Of a stretch of 44,999 bases of DNA, positions 15,546 to 24,210 are shown piece by piece. Numbering within the stretch: position 1 is the first letter of the stretch; the number at the start of each line of letters is the position of its first letter. This DNA comes from a virus. Below the pieces are notes generated by a model. It ran no database searches. It was not told where the DNA came from and saw nothing but the letters and a program-made list of their open reading frames with translations. The stretch spans positions 1 through 44,999 of the IMG/VR virus record IMGVR_UViG_3300034072_000663. One strand, given 5' to 3'. Position numbers and translations under genes: made by a program.

Positions 15546-15671
15546 ACTAAGGGCCACTAAGGGATACCCTGAGATAGAATTATCTTATAGGATATACCTA
15601 AGAGACTAATAGATACCCTAAGAGTCTAAGAGACACCATAGGTATCCTAGAGACGCTAAGAGTCTCTCTCA
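15546..15671 (+). repeat. Degenerate duplicate of the polymerase promoter-leader region, rich in CTAAGAG
   Basis: ACTAAGGG occurs twice, followed by GAATTATCTT and then runs of CTAAGAGA, CTAATAGA, CTAAGAGT and CTAGAGAC. The same order (ACTAAGGG twice, GAATTATCTT, CTAAGAGATACCC, GGTATC) is found at 39524-39640, where it forms the leader and first codons of the RNA polymerase gene. Here frames are broken, so it is a relic or has a DNA-level role. Confidence 0.65.
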
Positions 15672-15845
15672 AAGTCATTCTGTCCGTTCCCCTATTCCCC
15701 AAAAGTTTAACTGATGGTTCTCACCGATAGAACCCTAAAGGCTCAAGGGCCTACCCTTAGTGGTGTGTCCTGAAAATGCTTAACCTTAAGCGACCTAGGA
15801 ACCTATAGATCCTATGGTCCTGTTAGAATACCACGCAGAGACATC

Positions 15846-16568
15846 ATGGCCCTTGAGACCGCTAATTTTATCCATCAGCTCAACCCTTCGTATCCTTCTC
15901 GTCCTGAAGACATCGTTGAGGGTGCTGATCACCTTCGGACCATCAAGCGTTCGATAAAGAATACCTTCCCTGGGATCCAGGGTCCTCTTCGTCCTGAGAT
16001 CACCCATGATTTCCTGAACGATCTTCTGAACCAGTTGATCCCTCTAGGATCCATCGTCCCCTACGCACTGCCTGTAGCCCCTCCAGGATGGGCTATCTGT
16101 GACGGTAGTCTGGCTAACAGGTCTGATGGCTCAGGGACTATCCAGACGCCTGACCTCAGAGGCAGGACTCTGGTCGGAGCTACAGAAGCTCGTCCTCTTG
16201 GGACCCTGTTCGGAAACGCTCAGTCCACTCTGACCACGACAGCTGCTGGTCGCCATGGACACCCTGGGACCGCTCAGATCCCTGAGACCGCAGTCAACGT
16301 GTCCGTAGCCGTAGGCCCTGCTACCCAGGAAACTACGATCAACCAGACCAAGGGTTCTAACTGGGACGCTGGTGGTGGCACTGGTGCCCCTGTGACGAAC
16401 GTTACAGTCACCAATGTTGCTCATAGCCACCCTGTGACCGTGACCCCTGCGCCTATCCCTGCGCGGTCTGTCGATCTGTCCATTGGCGAAGCTGGAGACC
16501 ATGCTCACCAGATTACCGTGGATCTCCATCAGCCGTCAGCTTCAATCGTTTATATCATGAAGGTTTAA
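15846..16568 (+). CDS. Tail fibre protein with phage collar domain
   Basis: 240 residues. Residues 1-45 (MALETANFIHQLNPSYP, then an EGADHLRTIKRSIKNTFP segment) resemble N-termini found on fibre proteins of T7-like phages. Residues 67-110 carry the collar-type motif (LGSIVPYALPVAPPGWAICDG, then TPDLRGRTLVGA). The His-rich repeats near 147, 200 and 226 are typical of trimeric, ion-binding collar fibres. Likely a particle-surface protein near the receptor end. Confidence 0.75.
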   Translation: MALETANFIHQLNPSYPSRPEDIVEGADHLRTIKRSIKNTFPGIQGPLRPEITHDFLNDLLNQLIPLGSIVPYALPVAPPGWAICDGSLANRSDGSGTIQTPDLRGRTLVGATEARPLGTLFGNAQSTLTTTAAGRHGHPGTAQIPETAVNVSVAVGPATQETTINQTKGSNWDAGGGTGAPVTNVTVTNVAHSHPVTVTPAPIPARSVDLSIGEAGDHAHQITVDLHQPSASIVYIMKV

Positions 16569-16573
16569 CTCAG

Positions 16574-18202
16574 GTGCCAACGTTCCCTGTGCGCCGCCTC
16601 GGTGCCTCAGGTATCGTGACGGACCCAAATCCTTTCGACCTAGAAGACTCGAACACATTCTCGTCCGGCGTAAACGTCAGGTTCTCTCAGGGTAAAGTCT
16701 CCAGAGGCCCCGTGTGCCGGACGGTGACAGACCTGGGAGACCTAGAGCCTGGGCATGTCCTCACGATCCCTGTGTCAGCCTCAGGTTCCGATCAGATCGT
16801 AGTGGCCTCAAGCGACTTCGGGCGTATCGTCCGGATCAACGGGGACGAGCTGGAAGACCTTACTCCAGACATCCCAGGCTGGGCACCGATCGACACTAAC
16901 GACAGGATCACTTCGACCTCTCTTGGAGGCGTAGCGTATCTCAACAAGTTTACCCATGTTCCAATCTACAAGTCCCCAGGGACCGACAGATTCGAGCCTC
17001 TTCCAGGCTGGGATCCCGATTGGAGATGCTCAAGGCTCATAGCCTACAAGGACTTCCTGATTGCTATCGGAGTCCAGCAGAACGGCCAAGTATATCCTAC
17101 CTTGGTCAAGTGGTCAGATCTGGCCCAGTTCGGTGCTCCCCCAGCGTCGTGGGACACATCCGCAGAGAATTCCGCTGGTGAAAACATCATCAACGAGATG
17201 CAGGATGCTATAATCGACGCGCTCCCCCTCAGAAACTCTCTAATGCTCTACTGCACCAACAGTGTGTGGACAATGGACTATCTCGGAGCTGAACCTCTGT
17301 TCTCGTGGCGAAAACTATTCGACACTCAGGGGATCATGAACCAGAACTGTGTGGTCCATGTAGAAAACCAGCACTTTGTGGCAGACGATGACGATATCTA
17401 CGTCCACGAAGGAGCTTCTCCAAAGTCTATCTGTAGAGGGCGAGTCAGGGACTTCATCTTCGATTCCCTGGACCTCAACCTGAAGCACCTATGCTTTATG
17501 TCGCATGAGCCTCGTCTTTCCGAAGTGAGGTTCCATTACCCTTCGAACGACTACCTGACTGGCTTTAGGCCCTCAGCAACTGGTTGTAACCGGTGCGCAG
17601 CGTATAACTATTCGAACGACACCTGGACATTCTACGATACGGCGAACTTCACTGGGGTAACTCTGGCAGCTTTCGTCCGGTCAAACTCTTGGAACGACTA
17701 CGAGGGCCTCTCCTGGGAACAGGTAGGGGGCGCGTGGCAGTCTTCGAGCGGCGATGAGGCCAAGCACACGATCTACACGGGTCGCTCGGACCTTGACGCC
17801 GGTCTGACAAAGCCCAGAGTCTATGGTTTCGACCGGATAAACGACGGTAGACTGCCGTTTCCACCAGAACCAGAGGCTCTAAGAGACGCTTTTGTAGAGC
17901 GAGTAGGTATCGATCTGGACAACCAGGGCAAAAACCTGAGGCAGTATATCCGTCTTCTAGACGTTTGGCCACAGATGTCAATCGAAAAGCCTGAGGATGC
18001 CTATTGGCAGTTCGGAGCGAACGATTTGTCCGGAAGTGAACCCGAATGGTCCCCTGAGATCGTCTATCATCCCAATGGTTCCGACTTCATAGACCTCAAC
18101 GAGGCAGGGAAATACCTTGCTTACAGGTTCCGATGCGGCGGCTTGAGGGACTTTTCGCTCTCGGGCTTCGATGTGACCCTAGAACCAGGAGGTCGCAGAT
18201 GA
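16574..18202 (+). CDS. P22 gp10-like tail hub / DNA stabilisation protein
   Basis: 542 residues, GTG start 5 bases after the previous stop. The N-terminus (VRRLGASGIVTDPNPFDLEDSNTF) and the succession of strand pairs with Trp and Asp through the protein suggest the beta-propeller-like tail protein that plugs the portal in P22-like phages (gp10). The order next to a small helical gene and ejection proteins fits. Assignment is by length, architecture and context. Confidence 0.65.
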   Translation: MPTFPVRRLGASGIVTDPNPFDLEDSNTFSSGVNVRFSQGKVSRGPVCRTVTDLGDLEPGHVLTIPVSASGSDQIVVASSDFGRIVRINGDELEDLTPDIPGWAPIDTNDRITSTSLGGVAYLNKFTHVPIYKSPGTDRFEPLPGWDPDWRCSRLIAYKDFLIAIGVQQNGQVYPTLVKWSDLAQFGAPPASWDTSAENSAGENIINEMQDAIIDALPLRNSLMLYCTNSVWTMDYLGAEPLFSWRKLFDTQGIMNQNCVVHVENQHFVADDDDIYVHEGASPKSICRGRVRDFIFDSLDLNLKHLCFMSHEPRLSEVRFHYPSNDYLTGFRPSATGCNRCAAYNYSNDTWTFYDTANFTGVTLAAFVRSNSWNDYEGLSWEQVGGAWQSSSGDEAKHTIYTGRSDLDAGLTKPRVYGFDRINDGRLPFPPEPEALRDAFVERVGIDLDNQGKNLRQYIRLLDVWPQMSIEKPEDAYWQFGANDLSGSEPEWSPEIVYHPNGSDFIDLNEAGKYLAYRFRCGGLRDFSLSGFDVTLEPGGRR

Positions 18203-18402
18203 TCACTGAGGAACAACTGGAGAAATACCGGAAGCAGGCCAAGAATCTGCCCCCGTATATCCCAGGAATCCCTTTTAGCAACCCTGAGATGCTGTCCGTC
18301 TTCATCCGAGACGAGAACGACGTGATCTCGGGGATCTTCAGAAACCTAATAGCAACCATCAAGGCTCTTAACGAACGCGTTACGGAGCTAGAAAACCAAT
18401 GA
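18199..18402 (+). CDS. Small helical virion-block protein (67 aa)
   Basis: I choose the ATG at 18199 (MITEEQLEKYRKQ), which overlaps the previous stop as ATGA, rather than the longer frame from 18133. Helical C-terminus with heptad-like pattern. Unknown function; cotranscribed with the tail hub gene. Confidence 0.65.
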   Translation: MITEEQLEKYRKQAKNLPPYIPGIPFSNPEMLSVFIRDENDVISGIFRNLIATIKALNERVTELENQ

Positions 18403-18418
18403 TCCTAGGGAGGGCTTC

Positions 18419-18742
18419 GTGAATAAGATCCGGATCCCTCCTCAGGACCATCAACTAAAGGTTCCTGTAGTCCGCAGGTTCGAATACGTCATTTTCCTTG
18501 AGCAGGCCAACCCTAGCACGACGTTTATTCACTGCAATGTCTACGTAAAGTGGACCAGACACGTCAAAGAGCGTCTAAAAGCAGATTTCGACAAGTTGAC
18601 TGCCCTTCATGGTGGTCCTTTCTACGCCTTGCATACTCCAGGCGACACAAAACACGAAAAGTTCCTCAAGATGTTCGGCTTCGAATGGAAAGCCTCTTAC
18701 ACCAACAGACACGGTGAGCATCTTGAGATCTACACAACTTAG
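18419..18742 (+). CDS. Hypothetical protein with acyltransferase-like C-terminus (107 aa)
   Basis: GTG start with AGGGAGG before it. Residues 75-107 (FYALHTPGDTKHEKFLKMFGFEW) resemble the last part of GNAT-like proteins seen near ejection proteins in T7-like phages, where a catalytic role is doubtful. The acetyl-CoA-binding motif is not evident. Likely a virion assembly accessory protein. Confidence 0.55.
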   Translation: MNKIRIPPQDHQLKVPVVRRFEYVIFLEQANPSTTFIHCNVYVKWTRHVKERLKADFDKLTALHGGPFYALHTPGDTKHEKFLKMFGFEWKASYTNRHGEHLEIYTT

Positions 18743-18750
18743 GATTAACA

Positions 18751-19773
18751 ATGGGCGGTTTTTTCTCCGGAACAGACGTTAAGAAGACCACTAGCGAGAT
18801 TGACACTGGTCCGTCGAAGTTCCAGCTCCCTTACCTCCAGGACGCCTTTAGCGGCGCACAGAAGAACTACAGGGAATCTGTAGGCACCCCGTTCTACCAG
18901 GGACCCCTCTACGCCGGTCTAAGCGATCAGGCCCGTTCGAACCTGGGCACTCAGAGCAACTATGCGATGGGCCAGGGTATGGCCGGCGTGAACGCTCTGA
19001 ATCAGACAGGCGTCAACGGTCTTCAGTTCCAGGGACGCGCTGGGCAGGCTCTAGACAGCCTTGGTAACCTGATCAACACAGACGCTACCCAGTCGAACAT
19101 TGGCGCAGCGAGCCTTTACGCAGACAATCCGTATCTGAACTCGCAGATCGACGCAGTGAACCGCGATGTAGTCCGTGGTCTCCGTGAGCAGACTCTCCCA
19201 GGCATCAATCGGTCCTTCTCGGCCACTGGTGGCATCAATTCGTCCAGAGCAGGTGTTGCTGAAGGTCTCGCCATGAGAGGCGCACAGGACCGAATGGCAG
19301 ACACTGCAGCCCAGATGAGAGCTTCGGCATACGACCGTGGTCTCCAGATGGCTCAGGGCGACCGTGCGACCAACATGAACGCTCTAGGCAATCTGTCAGC
19401 ACAGTATGCAGGCCTTACGAACCAGGGCATCGCAGCTCTTGGCGCAGGCAACCAGATCGCTCAGGGCAACTTCGGTATGGCCAACACTGCAGCGGCTCTC
19501 GATCAGGCAGATCGCCAGGGTCAGGTCGATGCGGACTTCAACAGATGGCAAGGCCAGGACACTAGAGCGACCGATCTTCTCAACCGCTACTACGGCGTCG
19601 TCGGCGCGAACCAGTGGGGCCAGCAGGGCACAGAGACTAAGAGGGAAGAGACTCCAAATGGAGGCATCTTCGGTAAGATTCTTGGCGGTGCAGCTTCTAT
19701 CGCCGGTATCGCAGAGACTTTCAGCCCAGGCAGTGTCGGAAAGCTTTTCAAAGGCGCCGCGAAGAAAACTTAA
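18751..19773 (+). CDS. Internal virion / DNA-ejection protein candidate (340 aa)
   Basis: Gln-, Ala-, Asn- and Gly-rich with repeated small helices, a composition typical of ejected podovirus proteins. The C-terminus (GGIFGKILGGAASIAGIAETF) is a glycine-zipper-like stretch that could insert in a membrane. First of four adjacent proteins of this type (18751-25860). The role is inferred from position between tail hub and terminase. Confidence 0.6.
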   Translation: MGGFFSGTDVKKTTSEIDTGPSKFQLPYLQDAFSGAQKNYRESVGTPFYQGPLYAGLSDQARSNLGTQSNYAMGQGMAGVNALNQTGVNGLQFQGRAGQALDSLGNLINTDATQSNIGAASLYADNPYLNSQIDAVNRDVVRGLREQTLPGINRSFSATGGINSSRAGVAEGLAMRGAQDRMADTAAQMRASAYDRGLQMAQGDRATNMNALGNLSAQYAGLTNQGIAALGAGNQIAQGNFGMANTAAALDQADRQGQVDADFNRWQGQDTRATDLLNRYYGVVGANQWGQQGTETKREETPNGGIFGKILGGAASIAGIAETFSPGSVGKLFKGAAKKT

Positions 19774-19812
19774 AACAGGCGGTATGGCTTAAAGTCATCC
19801 AAGGTATAACAA

Positions 19813-21222
19813 ATGGTATTTCCTTCAAGCTTTCGCGGGTTCATCAGCTCGCTTCCCAATGAGGACGATCCTCTGACCCCAGAGACTCCTCAGATCGCAG
19901 GAGCGACTGCGGCCCCTAATCCTGCACTCGCGTCTTTCACGAGCAGAGCACTTCCCCCAGAGGCCGAAGCTCCTGCAGGTAACCCAGCGGCAGCCATGGA
20001 GACTCCTCAGGAGTTTAACCATTCGTCGTCTTTCGGCGTGGCTCAAAGCCTGCCTTCAGCTCCTCCTTCGACCAAGAAGCAGGGCTTCTGGAATAGCCCA
20101 GACAGTGCCGAAACTCTGCTTAAAATAGGTGCTGTCCTGTTGAACGGAGGCACCCTAGGCGAAGGTCTTGCTCAGCTCGGCAAGGGTGTCACAGAGTGGC
20201 GCAGCCGCCTGAGAGAAGACCAGCAGCAGGCTTTCGACAACGAGATCAAGACCAAGGCAATCCAGGCGCAGATGCTAAACGCTATGCGTCTTGGTCGCCA
20301 GCAGAACCAGATGCTTCCTGCAGATCTCATGAAGTCTCGCCAGTCGCTGATCGCTCAGATCGCTATGCAGGACCTGGACCCTCAGGCCAAACAGCAGATG
20401 TGGGCAGATGCCATCTCTAACCCTGCGAAATACGGTCTGGACCCTCAGATTGTCCAGGGTCTTCCTGCAGAATACACGCCTCGCATGGATGCCATGGGCA
20501 AGAGCCTAGGCATGTCGGCCTACCAGTTGCAGAACGCCAATCGCCAGGAAACACGCGACGCTAACACTGAAGATTGGCGGAAATTCCAGAAGGAAAAGGA
20601 CTCTCGGGATTTCAACTACAATGTGACCAAGGATACTTGGGACGCAGGAATTCAGATTGCCGAGAAAGACATCCGCAACCCAGATGGGACTCCAGTAAAT
20701 GCCGCTTCTGTATTCGGCGGAGCTGCTCAGCTTCCTCCTCCTCCACCTTCTGTTGCTGGCTCGAACGTCAACGTAAATAGCTACGGTCCAATGATCGAGC
20801 AGGCTGGTCTTCAGGCCGTCCCAGGTGTCAATGTGACAAGCCGCGAACGCTCAGTCGCTTCTAACGCTAAGGCCGGTGGAGTTTCCAACAGCTTCCATCT
20901 GACTGACGATGCGAGAGATTTCACGCCCCCTTCAGGTATGTCCATGGGCCAGCTTACGGCAACCCTGAAGCAGCAGTTCCCGGGTTACGACGTGATCAAC
21001 GAGGGCGACCACGTGCACGTAGAGCCAGGACAGGGGATGGCTAAGTCCCAGCGTCGTGCCGGTGGTATTCCAGCTCCTGCGGCTACTCCAGCCCCAGGTC
21101 TCCCAGGGCCTGTGCGTGTTAATCGTCCAGGCGGAAAACCGAAGCAGGTCATTACACGCGTAGTGAACGGCGTGGTCAGCGTGAAGAACCCTGACGACGG
21201 CCAATGGTATAGAGTAAGATGA
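19813..21222 (+). CDS. Ejection protein with M15-like peptidase domain (469 aa)
   Basis: Residues 1-300 are helical and Gln-rich. The C-terminal part, about 320-425, looks like a D-Ala-D-Ala carboxypeptidase (M15-like) domain: VTSRERSVASNAKAGG, then H362 and D369 in SFHLTDDARDF, then H400 and H402 in GDHVHVE, which together make the usual zinc ligands. Such a domain would cut the peptidoglycan stem peptide and open the wall for DNA entry. A PPPPSVAG linker near 316 recurs in the ejection protein at 21797. Confidence 0.7.
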   Translation: MVFPSSFRGFISSLPNEDDPLTPETPQIAGATAAPNPALASFTSRALPPEAEAPAGNPAAAMETPQEFNHSSSFGVAQSLPSAPPSTKKQGFWNSPDSAETLLKIGAVLLNGGTLGEGLAQLGKGVTEWRSRLREDQQQAFDNEIKTKAIQAQMLNAMRLGRQQNQMLPADLMKSRQSLIAQIAMQDLDPQAKQQMWADAISNPAKYGLDPQIVQGLPAEYTPRMDAMGKSLGMSAYQLQNANRQETRDANTEDWRKFQKEKDSRDFNYNVTKDTWDAGIQIAEKDIRNPDGTPVNAASVFGGAAQLPPPPPSVAGSNVNVNSYGPMIEQAGLQAVPGVNVTSRERSVASNAKAGGVSNSFHLTDDARDFTPPSGMSMGQLTATLKQQFPGYDVINEGDHVHVEPGQGMAKSQRRAGGIPAPAATPAPGLPGPVRVNRPGGKPKQVITRVVNGVVSVKNPDDGQWYRVR

Positions 21223-21794
21223 TGCAGGAATACGATTTCAGTAAAATGGAGAAGATCACCGATCCGTCGATGATCGCCCAGCTGGAAACCCCTCAGACTT
21301 CGATCAATACGCAGGTCAATAAGAACCCCAGGGGTCTTACTGGTCAGCAGTATGTCAACGTCCGGAAGAACTACGCAGAGCTTCAAGTCGCTCAACGTCA
21401 ACTCGACCGCATGAAGGAAGAGTGGAACAAGTCGCAGAGGAACAAGGGTCTATCGTCTGTTTGGGAGTATAACCCCTTCAACGCAGACAACAAGGTCTTC
21501 GACAAGACTATAGACGGCTTCCGCTCGACCATGAGAAAGATCACCAAGACTCCAGGTGAAGGCTCTATCTCGGACTACGAAACGAAACTTCAGCAGCTTG
21601 AACTTCCGGATCGTTGGAGCTTCGACGAAGCGAACCTTGAGTCTTTCAGGAACATTGAAGATCGAATAAGCTCTACCATGCGCATGTATGAAGAAGTCCT
21701 TGGTCTTCCACCTCAGCTCCCTAAAGCTCCTCCAAGCAATCGACAAGCACCTAAGGCTATGCCTCCAGGCGTGAAGATCAGAAGAATCAAATAA
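21219..21794 (+). CDS. Helical virion-block protein (191 aa)
   Basis: Start overlaps the previous stop (ATGATG). Charged helices through residues 40-170 and a Pro-rich, basic C-terminus (PPGVKIRRIK). Lies between two large ejection-type genes, so it is probably an internal virion component or its assembly partner. No family recognised. Confidence 0.6.
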   Translation: MMQEYDFSKMEKITDPSMIAQLETPQTSINTQVNKNPRGLTGQQYVNVRKNYAELQVAQRQLDRMKEEWNKSQRNKGLSSVWEYNPFNADNKVFDKTIDGFRSTMRKITKTPGEGSISDYETKLQQLELPDRWSFDEANLESFRNIEDRISSTMRMYEEVLGLPPQLPKAPPSNRQAPKAMPPGVKIRRIK

Positions 21795-21796
21795 CC

Positions 21797-24166
21797 ATGA
21801 ATAAGACCTACCAAGCAACCATGCCGGATGGTAGTGTATTTGAACTTGAAGTCCCTGACAGCTACACTGATGAGCAGGCCAACGAGTTCCTGCAGGCACA
21901 CATTGCAGACTACACGAGCCAGCAGGCCCCAAGTTCGAATGGACTACCGAAGCCTCCGCCATCGGTTGCTGGTGGTCAGCCTCTTAGAGTTAACGTAGGT
22001 TCCGAAGATCCTCCAGCGGATGCTCCTCTGTCCACAGGGGAGACCATTGGTGCCGGTATCGGAACCGTGGTTGACGGAGCTTTCCCAGGACTCTCTGGTG
22101 TAGTCTCAGGTTCTGCCGGCGTCGTAGGGAACGCCTACGAGGCTCTCACAGGCCAAGGGGACTTCGATCCTCTCCAGGCCTGGAACACCAATAGAGACGC
22201 TGCGAACCAGAACATCGAACAGTTCTACGAAGAGAACCCTAACACTGCCACAGGCCTAACAGGTCTCGGAATGGTTGGCTCCATGTTCATTCCAGGTCTC
22301 AACGTCCTGAAGGCTGCTCAGGGTGCCAGCAAGGCCCGTGTCCTTATGACAGGCGCAGGGAACGCTGCAATCGAAGGCGGTATCTACGGAACTGCAGACG
22401 GCGCAATGACAGCTGAGAACCTCTCGGACATCCCAGAGCGTATGGCTCTAGGTGGTCTTGCAGGTGCAGCCGTTGGCGGCTTGTTCGTGCCTGCAGTCCA
22501 CGGTGCTGTCGGTGTCGCTCGAAACGTAAAGAACAACATCCCAGGGCTTCCAAGCGAAGCTGCGGCTCGCGCTCAGTCCGAAAGACTGCAGAACCGTGCG
22601 CTGGCTAACAGCAACATGCGCGATGCTAATGGTAACATCGTAGGCCCAGCGACCCCTCGCGGCGTCTACCAGGAAACCATGGACCGTCAGGCTATGGGCG
22701 TCCCAGCGATGCCTGCAGATGCCGTTCCGAACATGCAGCGTCTTCTGGGCGTATCTGTCCAAGGGCAGGGACCTTCAGCCACTGCGGCTAGAGAGGCTCT
22801 ACAGGCTCGACAGGCAGCCCAGAGAGATCGTGTCCGAGACCAGATCGGCAACGTCCTTGGTCCTACCGACAACATCCAGATGCGCAGCGACCAGATCGTC
22901 CAGGATGCCAACGCAGCCGCAAGTCCGTTCTATGAGCAGGCCAAGCAGATTCCTACGGTCACTACTCCAGGTCTTCAGGACGTAATGCGCTCAGCGTATT
23001 TCCCTCAGATCCTGCAGCAGGCCGTGCGTAACCTCACGTCGGACAGCCGCAACATTCGGGATCCTCGTCAGATCGGCTTCACGTTCAATCCAGACGGCTC
23101 AGTGTCCACAGACCTCGCAGGTCTTTCGACCGAAGGCTGGATCGAAGTCCAGAAGGCTGCAAGACAGGTCAGCGAAAGCCTCAGGGCACCAGGAGCCGTC
23201 CCAGGACGCACTATGCCTACCTCTGAGTCCAGAGGCGTTGGATCGACTGCAGGACACCTTGCGGACGAGATTGGCGCACAGAACGCTCCGTATAACACGG
23301 CTCGCACAGAGTTTGCCGACGAGATCGCCGGAAGAGACGCTCTAGAGATAGGTGCAGACTTCCCAGGATCCACAGGTCAGCAGGCCGAAGCTGCTTATTC
23401 GACCATCCAGCGGTATCCTCAAGGACACCCTCTGGCAGGTCTACCGGTAGGCAACGCTGCGGACATGAATCGTCTTGGAGCAACTTCAGCTCTCGATCAG
23501 GCAGCCTCCAGAGGCACTCCAGCCACCAACGTAGCTCAGAATATCTCCATTGCTATCGGAAGCCAGGATCCTCGCAAGATCGCTGTTGCCCGTCAGATGT
23601 ATGGGGACGATGTAGTTGACGATTTCATGCGTCGTATGGGCGCAGAGAACCAAGCGTGGTCTACACAGAACACAGCCCTTGGTAACTCTCAGACCCAGCC
23701 GCGACAGGCTCTCACAGACGCTATCTCTGAGGCGACCAGAAACCCGGGTCTCGCTCAGTTCCTGACCTCAGGTTGGAAGGGCGCAGTGATCAGCAACCTG
23801 TTCACTGGACAGGGCGCAGGCGTAGCCAAGTTCAAGGAAGACGTAATGAACCGGATCGCAGAGGTCTGGGGAGCTACGGACCCTCAGGACATCGCACAGG
23901 GCCTCCAGGCTCTGATCGATCGCGCAAGGTCTGACCGTGCGTTCGCTGAGACCCTGAACAACGCAGGTGTCTCAATGGCTCGTCTGACAGCTATGCTAAT
24001 GGCTTCTCAGAGCACCGAACAGACCGAACCTATACCAGTAGGCGGCGACGGTTCTGAGCCTATCGAACTGCCGAGATACGAAGACGGCTCTCTGTTCACT
24101 GGGGAATACCCAGGGATCTACCAAGAGACCGTGGACGGCACAGAGTATAATCCAGAAGAATACTGA
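21797..24166 (+). CDS. Large internal virion / ejection protein (789 aa)
   Basis: N-terminal 35 residues (YQATMPDGSVFELEVPDSYT) form a small strand-rich domain. A Pro-rich PPPSVAG linker follows, then several Gly/Ala-rich hydrophobic stretches (about 75-110, 155-180, 190-240) that could form channel-like membrane helices. The rest is a long helical, Gln- and Ala-rich region. This matches the build of podovirus proteins injected ahead of the DNA to form a conduit across the envelope. Confidence 0.65.
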   Translation: MNKTYQATMPDGSVFELEVPDSYTDEQANEFLQAHIADYTSQQAPSSNGLPKPPPSVAGGQPLRVNVGSEDPPADAPLSTGETIGAGIGTVVDGAFPGLSGVVSGSAGVVGNAYEALTGQGDFDPLQAWNTNRDAANQNIEQFYEENPNTATGLTGLGMVGSMFIPGLNVLKAAQGASKARVLMTGAGNAAIEGGIYGTADGAMTAENLSDIPERMALGGLAGAAVGGLFVPAVHGAVGVARNVKNNIPGLPSEAAARAQSERLQNRALANSNMRDANGNIVGPATPRGVYQETMDRQAMGVPAMPADAVPNMQRLLGVSVQGQGPSATAAREALQARQAAQRDRVRDQIGNVLGPTDNIQMRSDQIVQDANAAASPFYEQAKQIPTVTTPGLQDVMRSAYFPQILQQAVRNLTSDSRNIRDPRQIGFTFNPDGSVSTDLAGLSTEGWIEVQKAARQVSESLRAPGAVPGRTMPTSESRGVGSTAGHLADEIGAQNAPYNTARTEFADEIAGRDALEIGADFPGSTGQQAEAAYSTIQRYPQGHPLAGLPVGNAADMNRLGATSALDQAASRGTPATNVAQNISIAIGSQDPRKIAVARQMYGDDVVDDFMRRMGAENQAWSTQNTALGNSQTQPRQALTDAISEATRNPGLAQFLTSGWKGAVISNLFTGQGAGVAKFKEDVMNRIAEVWGATDPQDIAQGLQALIDRARSDRAFAETLNNAGVSMARLTAMLMASQSTEQTEPIPVGGDGSEPIELPRYEDGSLFTGEYPGIYQETVDGTEYNPEEY

Positions 24167-24168
24167 GT

Positions 24169-24200
24169 GGGGCTTGGGGGTTACTCCAGCCCCATCCCCC
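24169..24200 (+). other. Hairpin between ejection-protein genes
   Basis: GGGGCT at 24169-24174 can pair with AGCCCC at 24188-24193, and the neighbouring G and C runs offer a second pairing. No T run follows, so it is not a classical terminator; it may mark RNA processing or pausing. Confidence 0.35.
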
Positions 24201-24210
24201 TCAGGTAAAC

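Larger units (their letters stand above)
14819..15845. other. 1-kb regulatory region between divergent blocks, no convincing gene
   Basis: Between the leftward early block and the rightward virion block there is no open frame with a good start, ribosome site and protein-like composition. It holds a host-type promoter (14991-15019), a tandem 10-bp repeat (15359-15378), a phage promoter (15505-15526) and a zone of CTAAGAG-type repeats (15546-15671). The function may be regulation, a non-coding leader RNA or a replication origin; only the elements are visible. Confidence 0.6.
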
